NCBI GenBank assembly: GCA_947053545.1
Contig: CAMRSY010000003.1
Location: 1-64,000, forward strand
Direction: 5' to 3'
From: an uncultured Clostridia bacterium
Lineage (GTDB): Bacteria > Bacillota > Clostridia > Christensenellales > Borkfalkiaceae
Length of the DNA stretch: 64,000 bases
Position 1 is the first letter of the stretch, and each line of letters begins with the position of its first letter. Shown piece by piece: positions 42,517 through 54,400 of this stretch. A model generated the notes under the pieces. It did not search any database, was not told the origin of the DNA, and worked only from the letters and a program-made list of their open reading frames with translations. A program made the translations under genes and the position numbers.

Positions 42517-43173
42517 TTACGGCTCGGCAGGGCTTTCGCGTTCGGCGATAATTCGTCCGTCGGTTGCGTTTACAAGATATGCGTGAACGTTTTTGTCGCG
42601 GTTGCACACCCCCACGTAGTAGAAGCAACCGTCGTCGTACAAAAGCCTGATTATTATTTCGCCCGAAAAGTTTGCGCCGTTTGTCAAATCGTTAAATGTG
42701 GCGCTGTCGTACTCGTAAACGCTTTTCAAAGCTGTTTTGCCGTCTATCGTGCCCTCTTCCGCAACGTTGAAAACGTCTACTTTTTTCTCTTTTCCGTCTA
42801 TATTCAAAGTTACGGGAATACTTGCTTCTTTAAAATTTTCTCCCGCAAAACTCAAATAATAGTTGCGGGTTACCGCAAGCCAGCTCATTTCGCCGCCGTG
42901 ACCCAAAAGTTCTATTTCAACCTCGTTCGCGCTGCCGTTATACTCGAAATATATTTCGGTAACGTTGCTTACGTCTCCTTTAACTCCGTCTAACGAATAA
43001 GGAGTTTCTTTATCCACCGAGTAAATTTTAACCGAAATTGTATCGTCTTTGTAGAAATAAAAGCTTTTGCGGTATTCGGAAACGTACGAAAAGTAATCCG
43101 CGCTCTTTTTACAGCCCGAAAGGCACAAAAATGCGGGCAGGCAAAGTAAAACGCTTAACAAAAATTTTTTCAT
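42517..43173 (-). CDS. Putative lipoprotein
   Basis: The 218-residue protein has a clear lipoprotein signal peptide: KK, a hydrophobic stretch and lipobox LSGC, with Cys at residue 21. The mature part is beta-rich with no enzyme motif, possibly an Ig-like or lipocalin-like fold. It should be anchored on the outer face of the cytoplasmic membrane. It is divergent from the gene at 43290. No close Shine-Dalgarno is visible before the ATG at 43173. Confidence 0.8.
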   Translation of the reverse strand: MKKFLLSVLLCLPAFLCLSGCKKSADYFSYVSEYRKSFYFYKDDTISVKIYSVDKETPYSLDGVKGDVSNVTEIYFEYNGSANEVEIELLGHGGEMSWLAVTRNYYLSFAGENFKEASIPVTLNIDGKEKKVDVFNVAEEGTIDGKTALKSVYEYDSATFNDLTNGANFSGEIIIRLLYDDGCFYYVGVCNRDKNVHAYLVNATDGRIIAERESPAEP

Positions 43174-43224
43174 ATTAAAATTTATTGCCGCGGCCTTTAT
43201 AATATGATAATATCTTTCAAACAG

Positions 43225-43253
43225 TTGCTTTTTTTTTGGCGCTGTGATAAAAT
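43225..43253 (+). promoter_or_regulatory. Promoter TTGCTT-17-TAAAAT for the gene at 43290
   Basis: TTGCTT (43225-43230) and TAAAAT (43248-43253) have a 17-bp spacer, with a predicted start near 43260. Confidence 0.55.
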
Positions 43254-43289
43254 ATATAAAATATTTTTCCGTAAAGTTAGGTTGTATTT

Positions 43290-45393
<2,104 letters not shown>

Positions 45394-45518
45394 TTAATTT
45401 AACGCTAAGGCATCTATTGCGGAATAAAGAATTAACTTGTTAATTATTTCAAATTCTGCTTCTGATAGTTTACTTTAAATTTTAACTTATGCATTCTCAA
45501 TTAACAGAGGGGTATATT

Positions 45519-47060
45519 ATGCAACACGAAAGAGTTCTGGTCATCGATTTCGGCGGTCAGTATAACCAACTTATAGCGCGCAGGGTGCGCGAGCATAAAA
45601 TTTACTGCGAGGTAAAATCGTATAAAACGCCTGTGGAAGAAATAAGGGCGATGAACCTTAAAGGTATTATTTTTACCGGCGGACCCAATTCCGTGTACCT
45701 TGAAGATTCTCCCCGAATGGATAAAGAAATTTTCGAACTGGGCGTGCCCATTTTGGGTATTTGCTACGGCGCGCAGTTTATGGTTTACGGGCTGGGCGGA
45801 AAAATTGAAAAAGCCAACGAAACGGCGGTAGCCGAATTTGGCAGAACCGACTGCGAGTTTGATACAAAATCGCTCCTTTTTAAAGGCTTGAAGAAAAAAT
45901 CCGTCGTATGGATGAGCCATAACGACCACATTGCAACCCTTCCCGAAGGGTTTAAGGCGGCAGGGCACAGCGAAAAGTGCCCTTACGGCGCAATAGAAAA
46001 CGCGGAAAAGAAATTTTACGGCACGCAGTTCCATCCCGAGGTTAACCATACCGAACAGGGCTTTGATATGCTGGGCAATTTCCTTTACAACGTCTGCGGC
46101 TGTAAAGGCGACTGGACTATGGAAGAGTATGCGCAAACGGCAATCCGCGAAATCCGCGAAAAAGTGGGCGACGGAAAGGCGCTTTTGGCTCTTTCTGGCG
46201 GAGTAGACAGTTCGGTTGCCTGCAAACTGCTTGCAAAGGCTATCGGCAGCCAGCTTACCTGCATCTTTGTCGACCACGGGCTTATGCGCAAAAACGAGGG
46301 TAACGAGGTTGAGGAAGCATTTAAAGACAGCGGAGTAAATTTTGTGCGCGTAAACGCGGGCGAACGTTTCCTTGGTAAACTCAAAGGTGTTTCCGACCCC
46401 GAAACAAAGCGCAAGATTATCGGCGAAGAATTTATCAGGGTATTCGAGGAAGAAGCAAAGAAGATAGGCAGGGTGGATTATCTTGTTCAGGGCACTATCT
46501 ATCCCGACGTTATCGAGTCGGGGCTTGGCGACGCGGCTGTAATAAAATCGCACCACAATGTTGGCGGACTGCCCGATTACGTCGATTTCAAGGAAATTAT
46601 CGAGCCGCTGAGAATGCTTTTCAAAGACGAGGTTCGCGCTTTGGGTATAACTCTCGGCCTTGACGAAAAGCTGGTATGGCGTCAGCCCTTCCCCGGGCCG
46701 GGGCTTGCAATAAGAATTATAGGCGAGATAACGCCCGAAAAGGTGGCGACGTTGCAGGACGCCGACGCTATATTCCGTGAGGAAATAGCAAACGCCGGTC
46801 TCAACAGAGATATTAACCAGTATTTTGCCGTGCTTACCAATATGCGTTCGGTAGGCGTTATGGGTGACGGCAGAACTTACGATTACACGCTTGCGTTACG
46901 CGGAGTATCGACAACCGATTTTATGACGGCGGATTTCTCGCGTATTCCGTACGACGTTCTGGAAACGGTATCTACTCGTATCGTTAACGAGGTTAAAAAT
47001 ATAAACCGCATTGTTTACGATATAACGTCCAAACCCCCCGCAACAATCGAGTGGGAGTAA
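45519..47060 (+). CDS. guaA: GMP synthase (glutamine-hydrolysing)
   Basis: GuaA aminates XMP to GMP. The 513-residue protein has a class I glutamine amidotransferase domain (residues 1-200; catalytic Cys 82 in GICYGAQFM, His in FHPEVNHT). The ATP-pyrophosphatase domain has [11 protein letters not shown] near residue 222, and a dimerisation domain ends [10 protein letters not shown] choose ATG 45519 after AGAGGGG; an in-frame ATG 30 bases upstream lacks a ribosome site. It works directly after GuaB. Confidence 0.97.
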   Translation: MQHERVLVIDFGGQYNQLIARRVREHKIYCEVKSYKTPVEEIRAMNLKGIIFTGGPNSVYLEDSPRMDKEIFELGVPILGICYGAQFMVYGLGGKIEKANETAVAEFGRTDCEFDTKSLLFKGLKKKSVVWMSHNDHIATLPEGFKAAGHSEKCPYGAIENAEKKFYGTQFHPEVNHTEQGFDMLGNFLYNVCGCKGDWTMEEYAQTAIREIREKVGDGKALLALSGGVDSSVACKLLAKAIGSQLTCIFVDHGLMRKNEGNEVEEAFKDSGVNFVRVNAGERFLGKLKGVSDPETKRKIIGEEFIRVFEEEAKKIGRVDYLVQGTIYPDVIESGLGDAAVIKSHHNVGGLPDYVDFKEIIEPLRMLFKDEVRALGITLGLDEKLVWRQPFPGPGLAIRIIGEITPEKVATLQDADAIFREEIANAGLNRDINQYFAVLTNMRSVGVMGDGRTYDYTLALRGVSTTDFMTADFSRIPYDVLETVSTRIVNEVKNINRIVYDITSKPPATIEWE

Positions 47061-47257
47061 TGAACCGAGCTTTGCGCGGTAAACGAATAGAATAAGCGAT
47101 TCGTCTTACGTCAATTAGCGTTTTTTTACAATTACGCGCCGAATAGTAGTAAAAGAATTTTAAAAGTCGGACGGCTTGCAAAGCGTAGAAATTTCGATAG
47201 AATTTTTACGCTTGATTTTTGTAAAGACGCATAGTTTTCAGGTAGCTTTTCTATGAT

Positions 47258-47296
47258 AAAGACTCCGAAAAGCAAAATTTTTGGAGGTCTTTTTTT
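47258..47296 (+). promoter_or_regulatory. Hairpin burying the Shine-Dalgarno of the MATE gene
   Basis: AAAGACTCCGAAAA (47258-47271) can pair with TTTTTGGAGGTCTTT (47278-47292), giving about 14 pairs with a single bulged G and a six-base loop. A run of T follows and the ATG at 47297 comes immediately. The GGAGG (47283-47287) lies in the 3' arm. The arrangement is the same as at 20247, so terminator-plus-Shine-Dalgarno elements may be a local theme. Confidence 0.65.
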
Positions 47297-48721
47297 ATGG
47301 AAAAAATTAGTGGACAAACTTATCTCGGCAATGCAAAACTCGGCAAACTTATGCTTAAGTTCAGCATACCTTGTGTTCTGTCTCTTTTAGTAGGCGCATT
47401 GTACAATATCGTAGACCAGATATTTATAGGCAACAGCGAGCTGTCGACTCTCGGCAACGCGGCAACGGGCGTTGTGTTTCCCGTGTTCGTAGTAGCGCAG
47501 GCGTTTGCGTGGTGCGTAGGCGACGGCTGCGCGGCGTATCTCAATATCTGTCAGGGAAAAGGCGAGGCGGATAAAATTCATAAAACCGTGGGCGGCGCTA
47601 TCGTTTTTACGGTGCTTTGCAGCGCGGCCCTGCTGGCGGTATTTTTCCCGCTAAAAACAAAACTTTTATATCTTTTCGGCGCGTCTGAAAAGAGCATAGA
47701 CTACGCCGTTGAATATTTCGATATAGTTGTTGGCTTTTTCCCTGTGTTTATGCTGTCTAATATGCTTAATTCGGTTGTGCGTGCCGACGGAAGCCCTTCG
47801 TTTGCAATGGCTTCTATGCTGACTGGCGCAATAGCTAATATCGCGCTTGACGCCGCGTTTATTTTCGGTTTAAAAATGGGTATGGGCGGCGCCGCGTGGG
47901 CAACGGTTATAGGGCAAACCGCGGCGTTGGCGGTAAGTACGGTTTATTTTTTTCGGTCAAAAACTTTCAAACTTAAATTAAAAAGCTTTATTCCGTCCGT
48001 AAAAGCAGTTGCACCTGCGGTAAAACTGGGCTTTTCCACTTTCATTACTCAGATGACAATTGTCGTCATAGCGGTTGTAAGCAACGTAATGTTTGTAAAA
48101 TACGGCTCGGTTTCCGAGTACGGAAAGGATATTCCAATTGCCGTTATCGCCATAGAAAACAAAGTTTTCACGGTCGTTATAAATATCGTTGTAGGCATAA
48201 TTTTAGGCTGTCAGCCGATAATAGGCTACAATATGGGAAGCGGTAACTACAGCAGGGTAAAAAAGCTGTACTTATATATTTTAGCGTGCTGCTTAGCCGT
48301 AGGCGCGGTTGCCACCGTTCTTTTTCAAACGTGTCCGTCGGCTATATTAGGAATATTCGGAACGCCCGACGGGGAGCAGGATATAAATCCCACGCTTTAC
48401 GGCGAATTCGGCGTTAAAACGTTTCGCATATTTCTTATGTTTATCGCGTTTACCTGCGTCGTAAAAATGACGTCGATATTTTTTCAGGCGGCGGGCAAAC
48501 CCGTTTTGGCTGTAATAGCCTCGCTTATCCGCGACATAGTTTGCTTTCTGCCGCTTGTGTGCTCGCTTCCTGTTTCTATGGGCATAAACGGGGTTTTGTG
48601 GGCGGCGCCCGTTGCCGACGCCGTTGCGTTTTTGGTAACGGCCGTTTTGTGCTTTATTTGTTTTAAAGATATAAACCGCAGGCAAAAAAATGAAATTGAA
48701 CCGCATATATGCCCCGATTAA
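47297..48721 (+). CDS. MATE-family multidrug/cation exporter
   Basis: The 474-residue protein has the two-fold repeated set of about 12 membrane helices of MATE exporters, with the start block LGKLMLKFSIPCVLSLLVGALYN and YNIVDQIFIG typical of the NorM/DinF-like family. It would export organic cations or toxins using a Na+ or H+ gradient. It stands alone after the hairpin at 47258. The substrate is not readable. Confidence 0.92.
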   Translation: MEKISGQTYLGNAKLGKLMLKFSIPCVLSLLVGALYNIVDQIFIGNSELSTLGNAATGVVFPVFVVAQAFAWCVGDGCAAYLNICQGKGEADKIHKTVGGAIVFTVLCSAALLAVFFPLKTKLLYLFGASEKSIDYAVEYFDIVVGFFPVFMLSNMLNSVVRADGSPSFAMASMLTGAIANIALDAAFIFGLKMGMGGAAWATVIGQTAALAVSTVYFFRSKTFKLKLKSFIPSVKAVAPAVKLGFSTFITQMTIVVIAVVSNVMFVKYGSVSEYGKDIPIAVIAIENKVFTVVINIVVGIILGCQPIIGYNMGSGNYSRVKKLYLYILACCLAVGAVATVLFQTCPSAILGIFGTPDGEQDINPTLYGEFGVKTFRIFLMFIAFTCVVKMTSIFFQAAGKPVLAVIASLIRDIVCFLPLVCSLPVSMGINGVLWAAPVADAVAFLVTAVLCFICFKDINRRQKNEIEPHICPD

Positions 48722-48743
48722 TAAAAAATTAAATATAAAGCGG

Positions 48744-48789
48744 GAGAAGTGGATATGCGTTTAAGCGCGACCGCTTCTCTTATTTTTAT
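48744..48789 (+). terminator. Terminator after the MATE gene
   Basis: GAGAAGTGG (48744-48752) pairs with CCGCTTCTC (48771-48779) with one G-U pair, followed by TTATTTTTAT. Confidence 0.7.
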
Positions 48790-48796
48790 AAAAAGG

Positions 48797-48825
48797 TTGA
48801 TTTTTTAAAAGCCGTTTGTTATACT
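48797..48825 (+). promoter_or_regulatory. Promoter TTGATT-17-TATACT of the helD-like gene
   Basis: TTGATT (48797-48802) and TATACT (48820-48825) have a 17-bp spacer. The upstream in-frame ATG at 48816 is inside the promoter, supporting the start at 48846. Confidence 0.65.
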
Positions 48826-48845
48826 TTATTATCAGGACGGTTTTT

Positions 48846-51215
48846 ATGGCGGATATAAGTGAACTTAAAAATTTAATAAATCCACAAAAGAACGCCGACA
48901 AAAATTTCTATTTGGAACTTTTGGACGAAAACAGGCAGCGCGAGTATGAAAACGCGCATATATCCGCGGTGCTTTCAATGCTTAAATTTCTGCATATTAA
49001 TAAACTTACGTGCAAGATAAGGGAGGCGGAGGAAGAGAAAAATTCCTTAATTTCCTCGCCCGATTACGACGCGGAGAAATATAAGCGCGTGCTTGAATTA
49101 AACGCCTCTATAGCCGCGGCAAAGGCAAAGCGGCTGTCGTTTAAATGCTTTTTCGACGAGCCGTATTTTGCGCGTATGGATTTGGTTGACGACAAGGACG
49201 GATACAATTCGTACTATATCGGCAAGAAGGGTGACGAAGGGTTGGAAATAGTAGACTGGCGCGCCCCGCTTGCCCGCCGGTACTATCAGAAAAGTAAGCT
49301 TTCGTTTACAATAAATCAATACAGTTACCGGTTGGTTTTGCGCCGCGCTATAAAAACCGTGAGCGGCAGAGTGCAGGATTTCAAAAACGAATACCTCTCA
49401 GTAGGCGACAATCTTACTAAAGAGGAAATTGCAGGGCGCGACGCCGCGGTTATTTTCGACCCGTTTTTAAAAGAAATACTAACCTCCCGTAAGGAAAAGC
49501 AGGAAATCTGCGACATAATCGAAACCATTCAGGAAAAGCAATACGAAATAATAACCGCGCCGGAAGACGCCGAATTTATCGTTCAGGGAGTTGCCGGCAG
49601 CGGAAAGACTATGATATTGCTGCACAGGCTTTCTTACCTGATGTACAATAACGAAACGCTTAAACCTTCGTCGGTGCTCGTAATAACTCCGTCCGACAGT
49701 TTCAATGCTTTTATCGACGAACTGTCGCGCATTTTAGAACTGGAAAGGGTTAAAACCGTAACCCTTGAAAGTTATTATCTGCGTCTTTTAAAGGGGGCAG
49801 GAATAGATATCGCGGATAAAACCGACTATTTTATGCCCGTCGGCGGGCAGTATTTAAAATATCTGTATTCCGATGCGTTCGTCGCAGACGTACGCAAAAA
49901 AATCAATAAAATATATTCTGCGGTGCGCGGAATGCTTCCCGATAAAACCGACGGATTTGTTAGCGCGGTTCTGGCGTCGGTTGACGGTCAGTTAAAGGAA
50001 TACGAAAGCATTAAAAATGCGGGGCTGCGCGTCCGCAGGTGCGTTTTAGGCGAAATAAAAGAAAAAAAGGACGGCGGACTGTTTTATACCAAGCGTATGC
50101 GCGAGCTGTTTAATTGCGTAAATGAGATAAGGGAGTTTTTCAATCTTTTGGGTACCGACGCCCGTATGGACGGATACTATTACTTTTTCAGGCAGGTTTT
50201 AACGTTTTATAAGTCGCTTAAATTCGTATCTGCGCACGGCGAACAAATCTGCAACGCGGCGGTTCGCGATTTAAACGCACTTTATTTAACCGTTGAAAAA
50301 GAAATAGAGGATTTGAAAAGGTATAAACAGTATATCGGCGGAAAGGCTGAATTTACTTATCCCGACAGAATTGAAAAGCGCGAACAGACAAAAAAGGAAA
50401 TAGCAAAAGCCGTGTTGCAAGTGGAAAAAATTTGCTCGGGATTTAACGCGGTTTGCGATTTCGCCGAGGTGGCGCGCGGCGAAAAATATCTTGTAAGAAT
50501 AGGAAAATGCGAAAACACCGTCGAGCTTGCGCGGGTATTTTACCGCGAAACGGTAATTCCAATAAAAAGTAAATTCGGCGAGCAAACTAAAACGCTTGCG
50601 CGCGGCGACGCGTACGCGCTTTGCCGTATTCTCTGCGAACTCGGATATAATTTAAAGCCGTCATATGCGTTCGTCTTCGTGGACGAAGCGCAGGATATTT
50701 CCTCTTCGGAGTACTGGGTGCTGCGTAAAGTTAACCCTTCGGCGCGCTTTAATATATTCGGCGACTTAAAGCAGAATATTACGCCGTACCGCGGAATAGG
50801 CGACTGGTCGGAAATATCTTTGCCGGTAAGCAGCCTCAATTTAAATTACCGCAACACTAACCAGATTGTGTATTACGTTTCCGAACGTTTAAACGTACAA
50901 ATGCAGGCAATCGGGCTAGGCGGCGAGGATGTCAAAATAATAAACAGCCGCGGCATATCCGCGTTCCTTTCGCAAAAAGCGGGGTTGCGCGCAATAATAA
51001 CTTCCGAAAACAATATGCCTTATTATGCAAAAAAAACGTACAACGTTGTCAGAAACAGCGGCAAAATATCAAAAAACAAAATAAATGTTTTAACGGTATA
51101 CGAAAGTAAGGGGCTTGAATTTACCGCGGTTGCGGTGGTGGACGGCGACATGACTGAAAACGAAAAATATATTGCGTATACCCGCGCTTTAAAGGAACTT
51201 GCTTTAGTGAGGTAA
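48846..51215 (+). CDS. HelD-like superfamily 1 helicase (RNA polymerase-recycling type)
   Basis: The 789-residue protein follows the HelD plan: an N-terminal coiled coil (residues 1-100) and the DWRAPLARRYYQ block. Then come Walker A VQGVAGSGKT near residue 250, FVDEAQDIS near 625, NLNYRNTNQI and a C-terminal VYESKGLEF. HelD proteins remove RNA polymerase from stalled complexes and can give rifampicin tolerance; a plain UvrD/Rep-like DNA helicase is the alternative. The ATG follows AGGACGG. It lies just before the giant helicase gene but has its own promoter. Confidence 0.85.
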   Translation: MADISELKNLINPQKNADKNFYLELLDENRQREYENAHISAVLSMLKFLHINKLTCKIREAEEEKNSLISSPDYDAEKYKRVLELNASIAAAKAKRLSFKCFFDEPYFARMDLVDDKDGYNSYYIGKKGDEGLEIVDWRAPLARRYYQKSKLSFTINQYSYRLVLRRAIKTVSGRVQDFKNEYLSVGDNLTKEEIAGRDAAVIFDPFLKEILTSRKEKQEICDIIETIQEKQYEIITAPEDAEFIVQGVAGSGKTMILLHRLSYLMYNNETLKPSSVLVITPSDSFNAFIDELSRILELERVKTVTLESYYLRLLKGAGIDIADKTDYFMPVGGQYLKYLYSDAFVADVRKKINKIYSAVRGMLPDKTDGFVSAVLASVDGQLKEYESIKNAGLRVRRCVLGEIKEKKDGGLFYTKRMRELFNCVNEIREFFNLLGTDARMDGYYYFFRQVLTFYKSLKFVSAHGEQICNAAVRDLNALYLTVEKEIEDLKRYKQYIGGKAEFTYPDRIEKREQTKKEIAKAVLQVEKICSGFNAVCDFAEVARGEKYLVRIGKCENTVELARVFYRETVIPIKSKFGEQTKTLARGDAYALCRILCELGYNLKPSYAFVFVDEAQDISSSEYWVLRKVNPSARFNIFGDLKQNITPYRGIGDWSEISLPVSSLNLNYRNTNQIVYYVSERLNVQMQAIGLGGEDVKIINSRGISAFLSQKAGLRAIITSENNMPYYAKKTYNVVRNSGKISKNKINVLTVYESKGLEFTAVAVVDGDMTENEKYIAYTRALKELALVR

Positions 51216-51327
51216 ACATTGTTGGCTTTTTAAAATTATATTTCAACGGAAAATTACTGATTAACGGCGGCTTTTCTAAAAGTCGCTTTTATTATGTGAA
51301 AATAAGTCAATAATTTGGTCTGAAATG

Positions 51328-51356
51328 TTGAAAGTTTCGGTTTACGGTGATATAAT
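51328..51356 (+). promoter_or_regulatory. Promoter TTGAAA-17-TATAAT of the giant helicase gene
   Basis: TTGAAA (51328-51333) and TATAAT (51351-51356) have a 17-bp spacer, 46 bp before the start at 51403. Confidence 0.7.
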
Positions 51357-51402
51357 GATATACGGAATATTTTGCAAAAAGAGTACAGTGAGAGGAAATT
51401 AA

Positions 51403-54400
51403 ATGGCGGCAAACAAAAAGGCTAAACAACTTGTCGAAACACTCGATTTGGACGGAGAACTGTTAAACTGCGTGTCTTACGGCACGTACTATAACCGCAT
51501 ACCTCTTTTCACGTCGTTCAGAATGGTGAACAACGGCGAAGAGGCAATCGAAAATCTTACCATACAGGTAACGGGCGCAAACAAACTGATTTTGCCGTCA
51601 GAAATTACTATTGAAGAAATACCCGCGGAAAGCAGTATGGAGGTTAAAACTCCCTCGCTGTTAAACCCCAAATATCTTGCCGAAATAGATAAGACGGAAG
51701 ACTGCGCGGTAACGGTTACCGTTTGCAGCGGCAAAACGGTTGTGTGCTCTATTCAGGCTTCCGTAACCGCAATGCCTATGGAGTACTGGTCGGGCACGTC
51801 GGGCAACGCCGAAATGCTTGCCGCGTTTGTCCGCCCCCGTCTTTCCGACTGTCAGAAAATTTTGGCCGAAGCGGGACTGCAGTTAAAAACCTGGGGCTAT
51901 TCCAAGGAATGGTCGGGCTATTCCGGTAACGATAAAAACGCCTTGATGTACGCGTTCGCCTCTATGTATTCGGCGGTGCGCAACCTGAATATAGAAAGAG
52001 AAGAGGGAACCGACGCAACCGAAATAGTGCGCGTAGGCAATCTTGCCGACCTTGTGCCTTCGCGTACCGCAACTCCGCTTGCTATGGCGGTTTATATGGC
52101 TTCCTGTCTCGAGGCGGCGAAATTCAACCCCGTAATCGTAGCGGGAAAAAGCAAAATAGGGGTTGGCGTTTGGCTGCACGAAAGTTGTTTCAATTCGCCT
52201 ATCGAGGACGATATGTCGGTTATCGAACGCTACGTATCGGCAGGTGTAAACAATCTGGCGGTAGTAGACGTAGACGATTTGTTTGCGCACAAAAACGCGA
52301 GTTTTGCAACGGCTTCAACCCATTTTGCAACGGCGCTGCAACAGGGCAAATTTGAAAGCTGTATAGATATAAAGCGCTGCCGCATAGGCGGAATTTTTGC
52401 TATGCCCATAAAAGTGGGCGGCGGTTCTTCATACGAAATTTTGGATAACAACCGCTATTCGTACGACGCGAAGCCCGAAAAACTGATTGACGCGGACAGC
52501 CTTTCTTTAAAGCGCAAAGCCACCAAAAACAGAAATTGGGAAAGGCGCCTTCTGGATTTATCGCTTAAAAACAATCTTTTAAATTTCAGGTACTCGCGCG
52601 ACTGCGTGCATTTGCTTTTAACCGATTTAAAAGTTTTTTTGGAAAAAATAGAAAATAAAAATTCGCTGTCGCTGTTGGCCAACCAGTCTAAACTGGACGA
52701 CGCACTTTGTTTCGGCGTGGGCAGTAAAATAAAAACGCTTGCCGAACTTGTTTCCATCGAGCTCAATTCGCAAATCGTACGCTCTTATTCGGGTGAAAGC
52801 GGTTTGCAGGAGGTTGTGCAAACTCTTATCCGAAAGGGCAAATCGTCTATGGAAGAGGTGGGGGCAAACACAATTTATCTTGCGCTGGGGTTCTTAAAAT
52901 GGCGTCACCCCGACGATAAAGAATTTAAATACGCGCCCATAGTGCTGCTGCCCGTAAATTTGAAAAAGACCAAAACTCAGGGGGTTACGCTCGAGCTGGG
53001 CGGCGAATATGTCGTAAACACAACCCTTTTGGAATTTCTTAAACAGGAATTCGGAATCGATATAAGGGGCGTTGAGGACGAAAAACTTACGCCCGTTGAA
53101 ATACTTGCCGTTTTCCGCGCAAAAACGGCTAATATGAAAGGCTGGCTTGTGTACGAGGACGTATATCTTGCCCAGTTTACGTTTGCGGGATACGCAATGT
53201 GGCGCGACGTCAAGGACAATATGAGCGTTTATAAGCAAAATCCTCTTATTGCGGGTTTGCTTGAAAATACCAACAAATTTTCCGAAAACAAGCTTTGCGG
53301 CGCCGACGAGGACGATGCGGACCCTACCGAGGTTTTAACGCCTCTTGCCTGCGACAGCTCGCAATATTCCGCAGTTGCGGAATCTGCCAAAGGAACGACT
53401 TTCGTACTGCACGGGCCTCCCGGAACGGGCAAAAGCCAAACGATTACAAATATAATCGCCAACGCCTTGGACGACGGCAAACGCGTGCTGTTCGTGGCCG
53501 AAAAACAGGCGGCTTTAAACGTTGTTAAAAAGCGCCTGAACGAAATAGGAATAGGCGAGTTCTGCATGGAATTGCACAGCGGTAAAACCGTGGATAAAGG
53601 CGAAATTGTGCGTTCTATCGAGCATACGCTTTCGCTTAAGTCCGAATACGACGAAACGCGCTTTGCCGCTGACGGTGAAACCATAACCGAATACCGTGAC
53701 ACGCTGTATCAGCCGCTTTACGCTTTGCATAAAAAGCGCGGGTTGGGCGTGTCGGTTTACGAAGGTATAGTAAACTATCTGGCTAACGCAGCCGCGCCCG
53801 AACTTGTAAATATAGAAAGCACATTCTACGATAATTTAACCGCGAAAAAGCTTGCCGAATACGAAAATATGCTTTTGTGCGCACAGGCGGCGGCAAGGGA
53901 GTGCGGCGGGGTTTACCGTTCGCCGTTTGCAAACGTAAATTTAACCGACTGCGACGAAAAAATAAAACGTTCGGTTTTCTGCTCTGCAGAGGTGGTGCTT
54001 GCCGAACTTAAACATCTAAAAAATTATCTGGCACTGTTTTTAAACACTTTCAATCAGAAAATAAGCACGTTTACGTCCAAAAAATTAAACGCGTTAATCC
54101 AGATTGTAAAAACGCTTTCGGGCGGCGGATTGCACGTGTTTTTTACCTGCGACGAAAGAGAATTTTACACTTTTTATAACGCTAATCTGCGTTACGACGC
54201 GGGCGTAAAAAACTGGCTTATCCGCTTTAAAGGACTTGCCGATTTAGGCAAAAGTTACGATAAAATAGACGAAGAAATTGCAGAATGCGGCGGCGACTGG
54301 CAGTCGTCGAAGCTGCTTTCCGTTCTTGTAAAGCGTATATGCCACCTTGCCCGCACGCCGGTAAAAGACGGCGAGGAGCTGGATTGGCTGAAGGCGGCTT

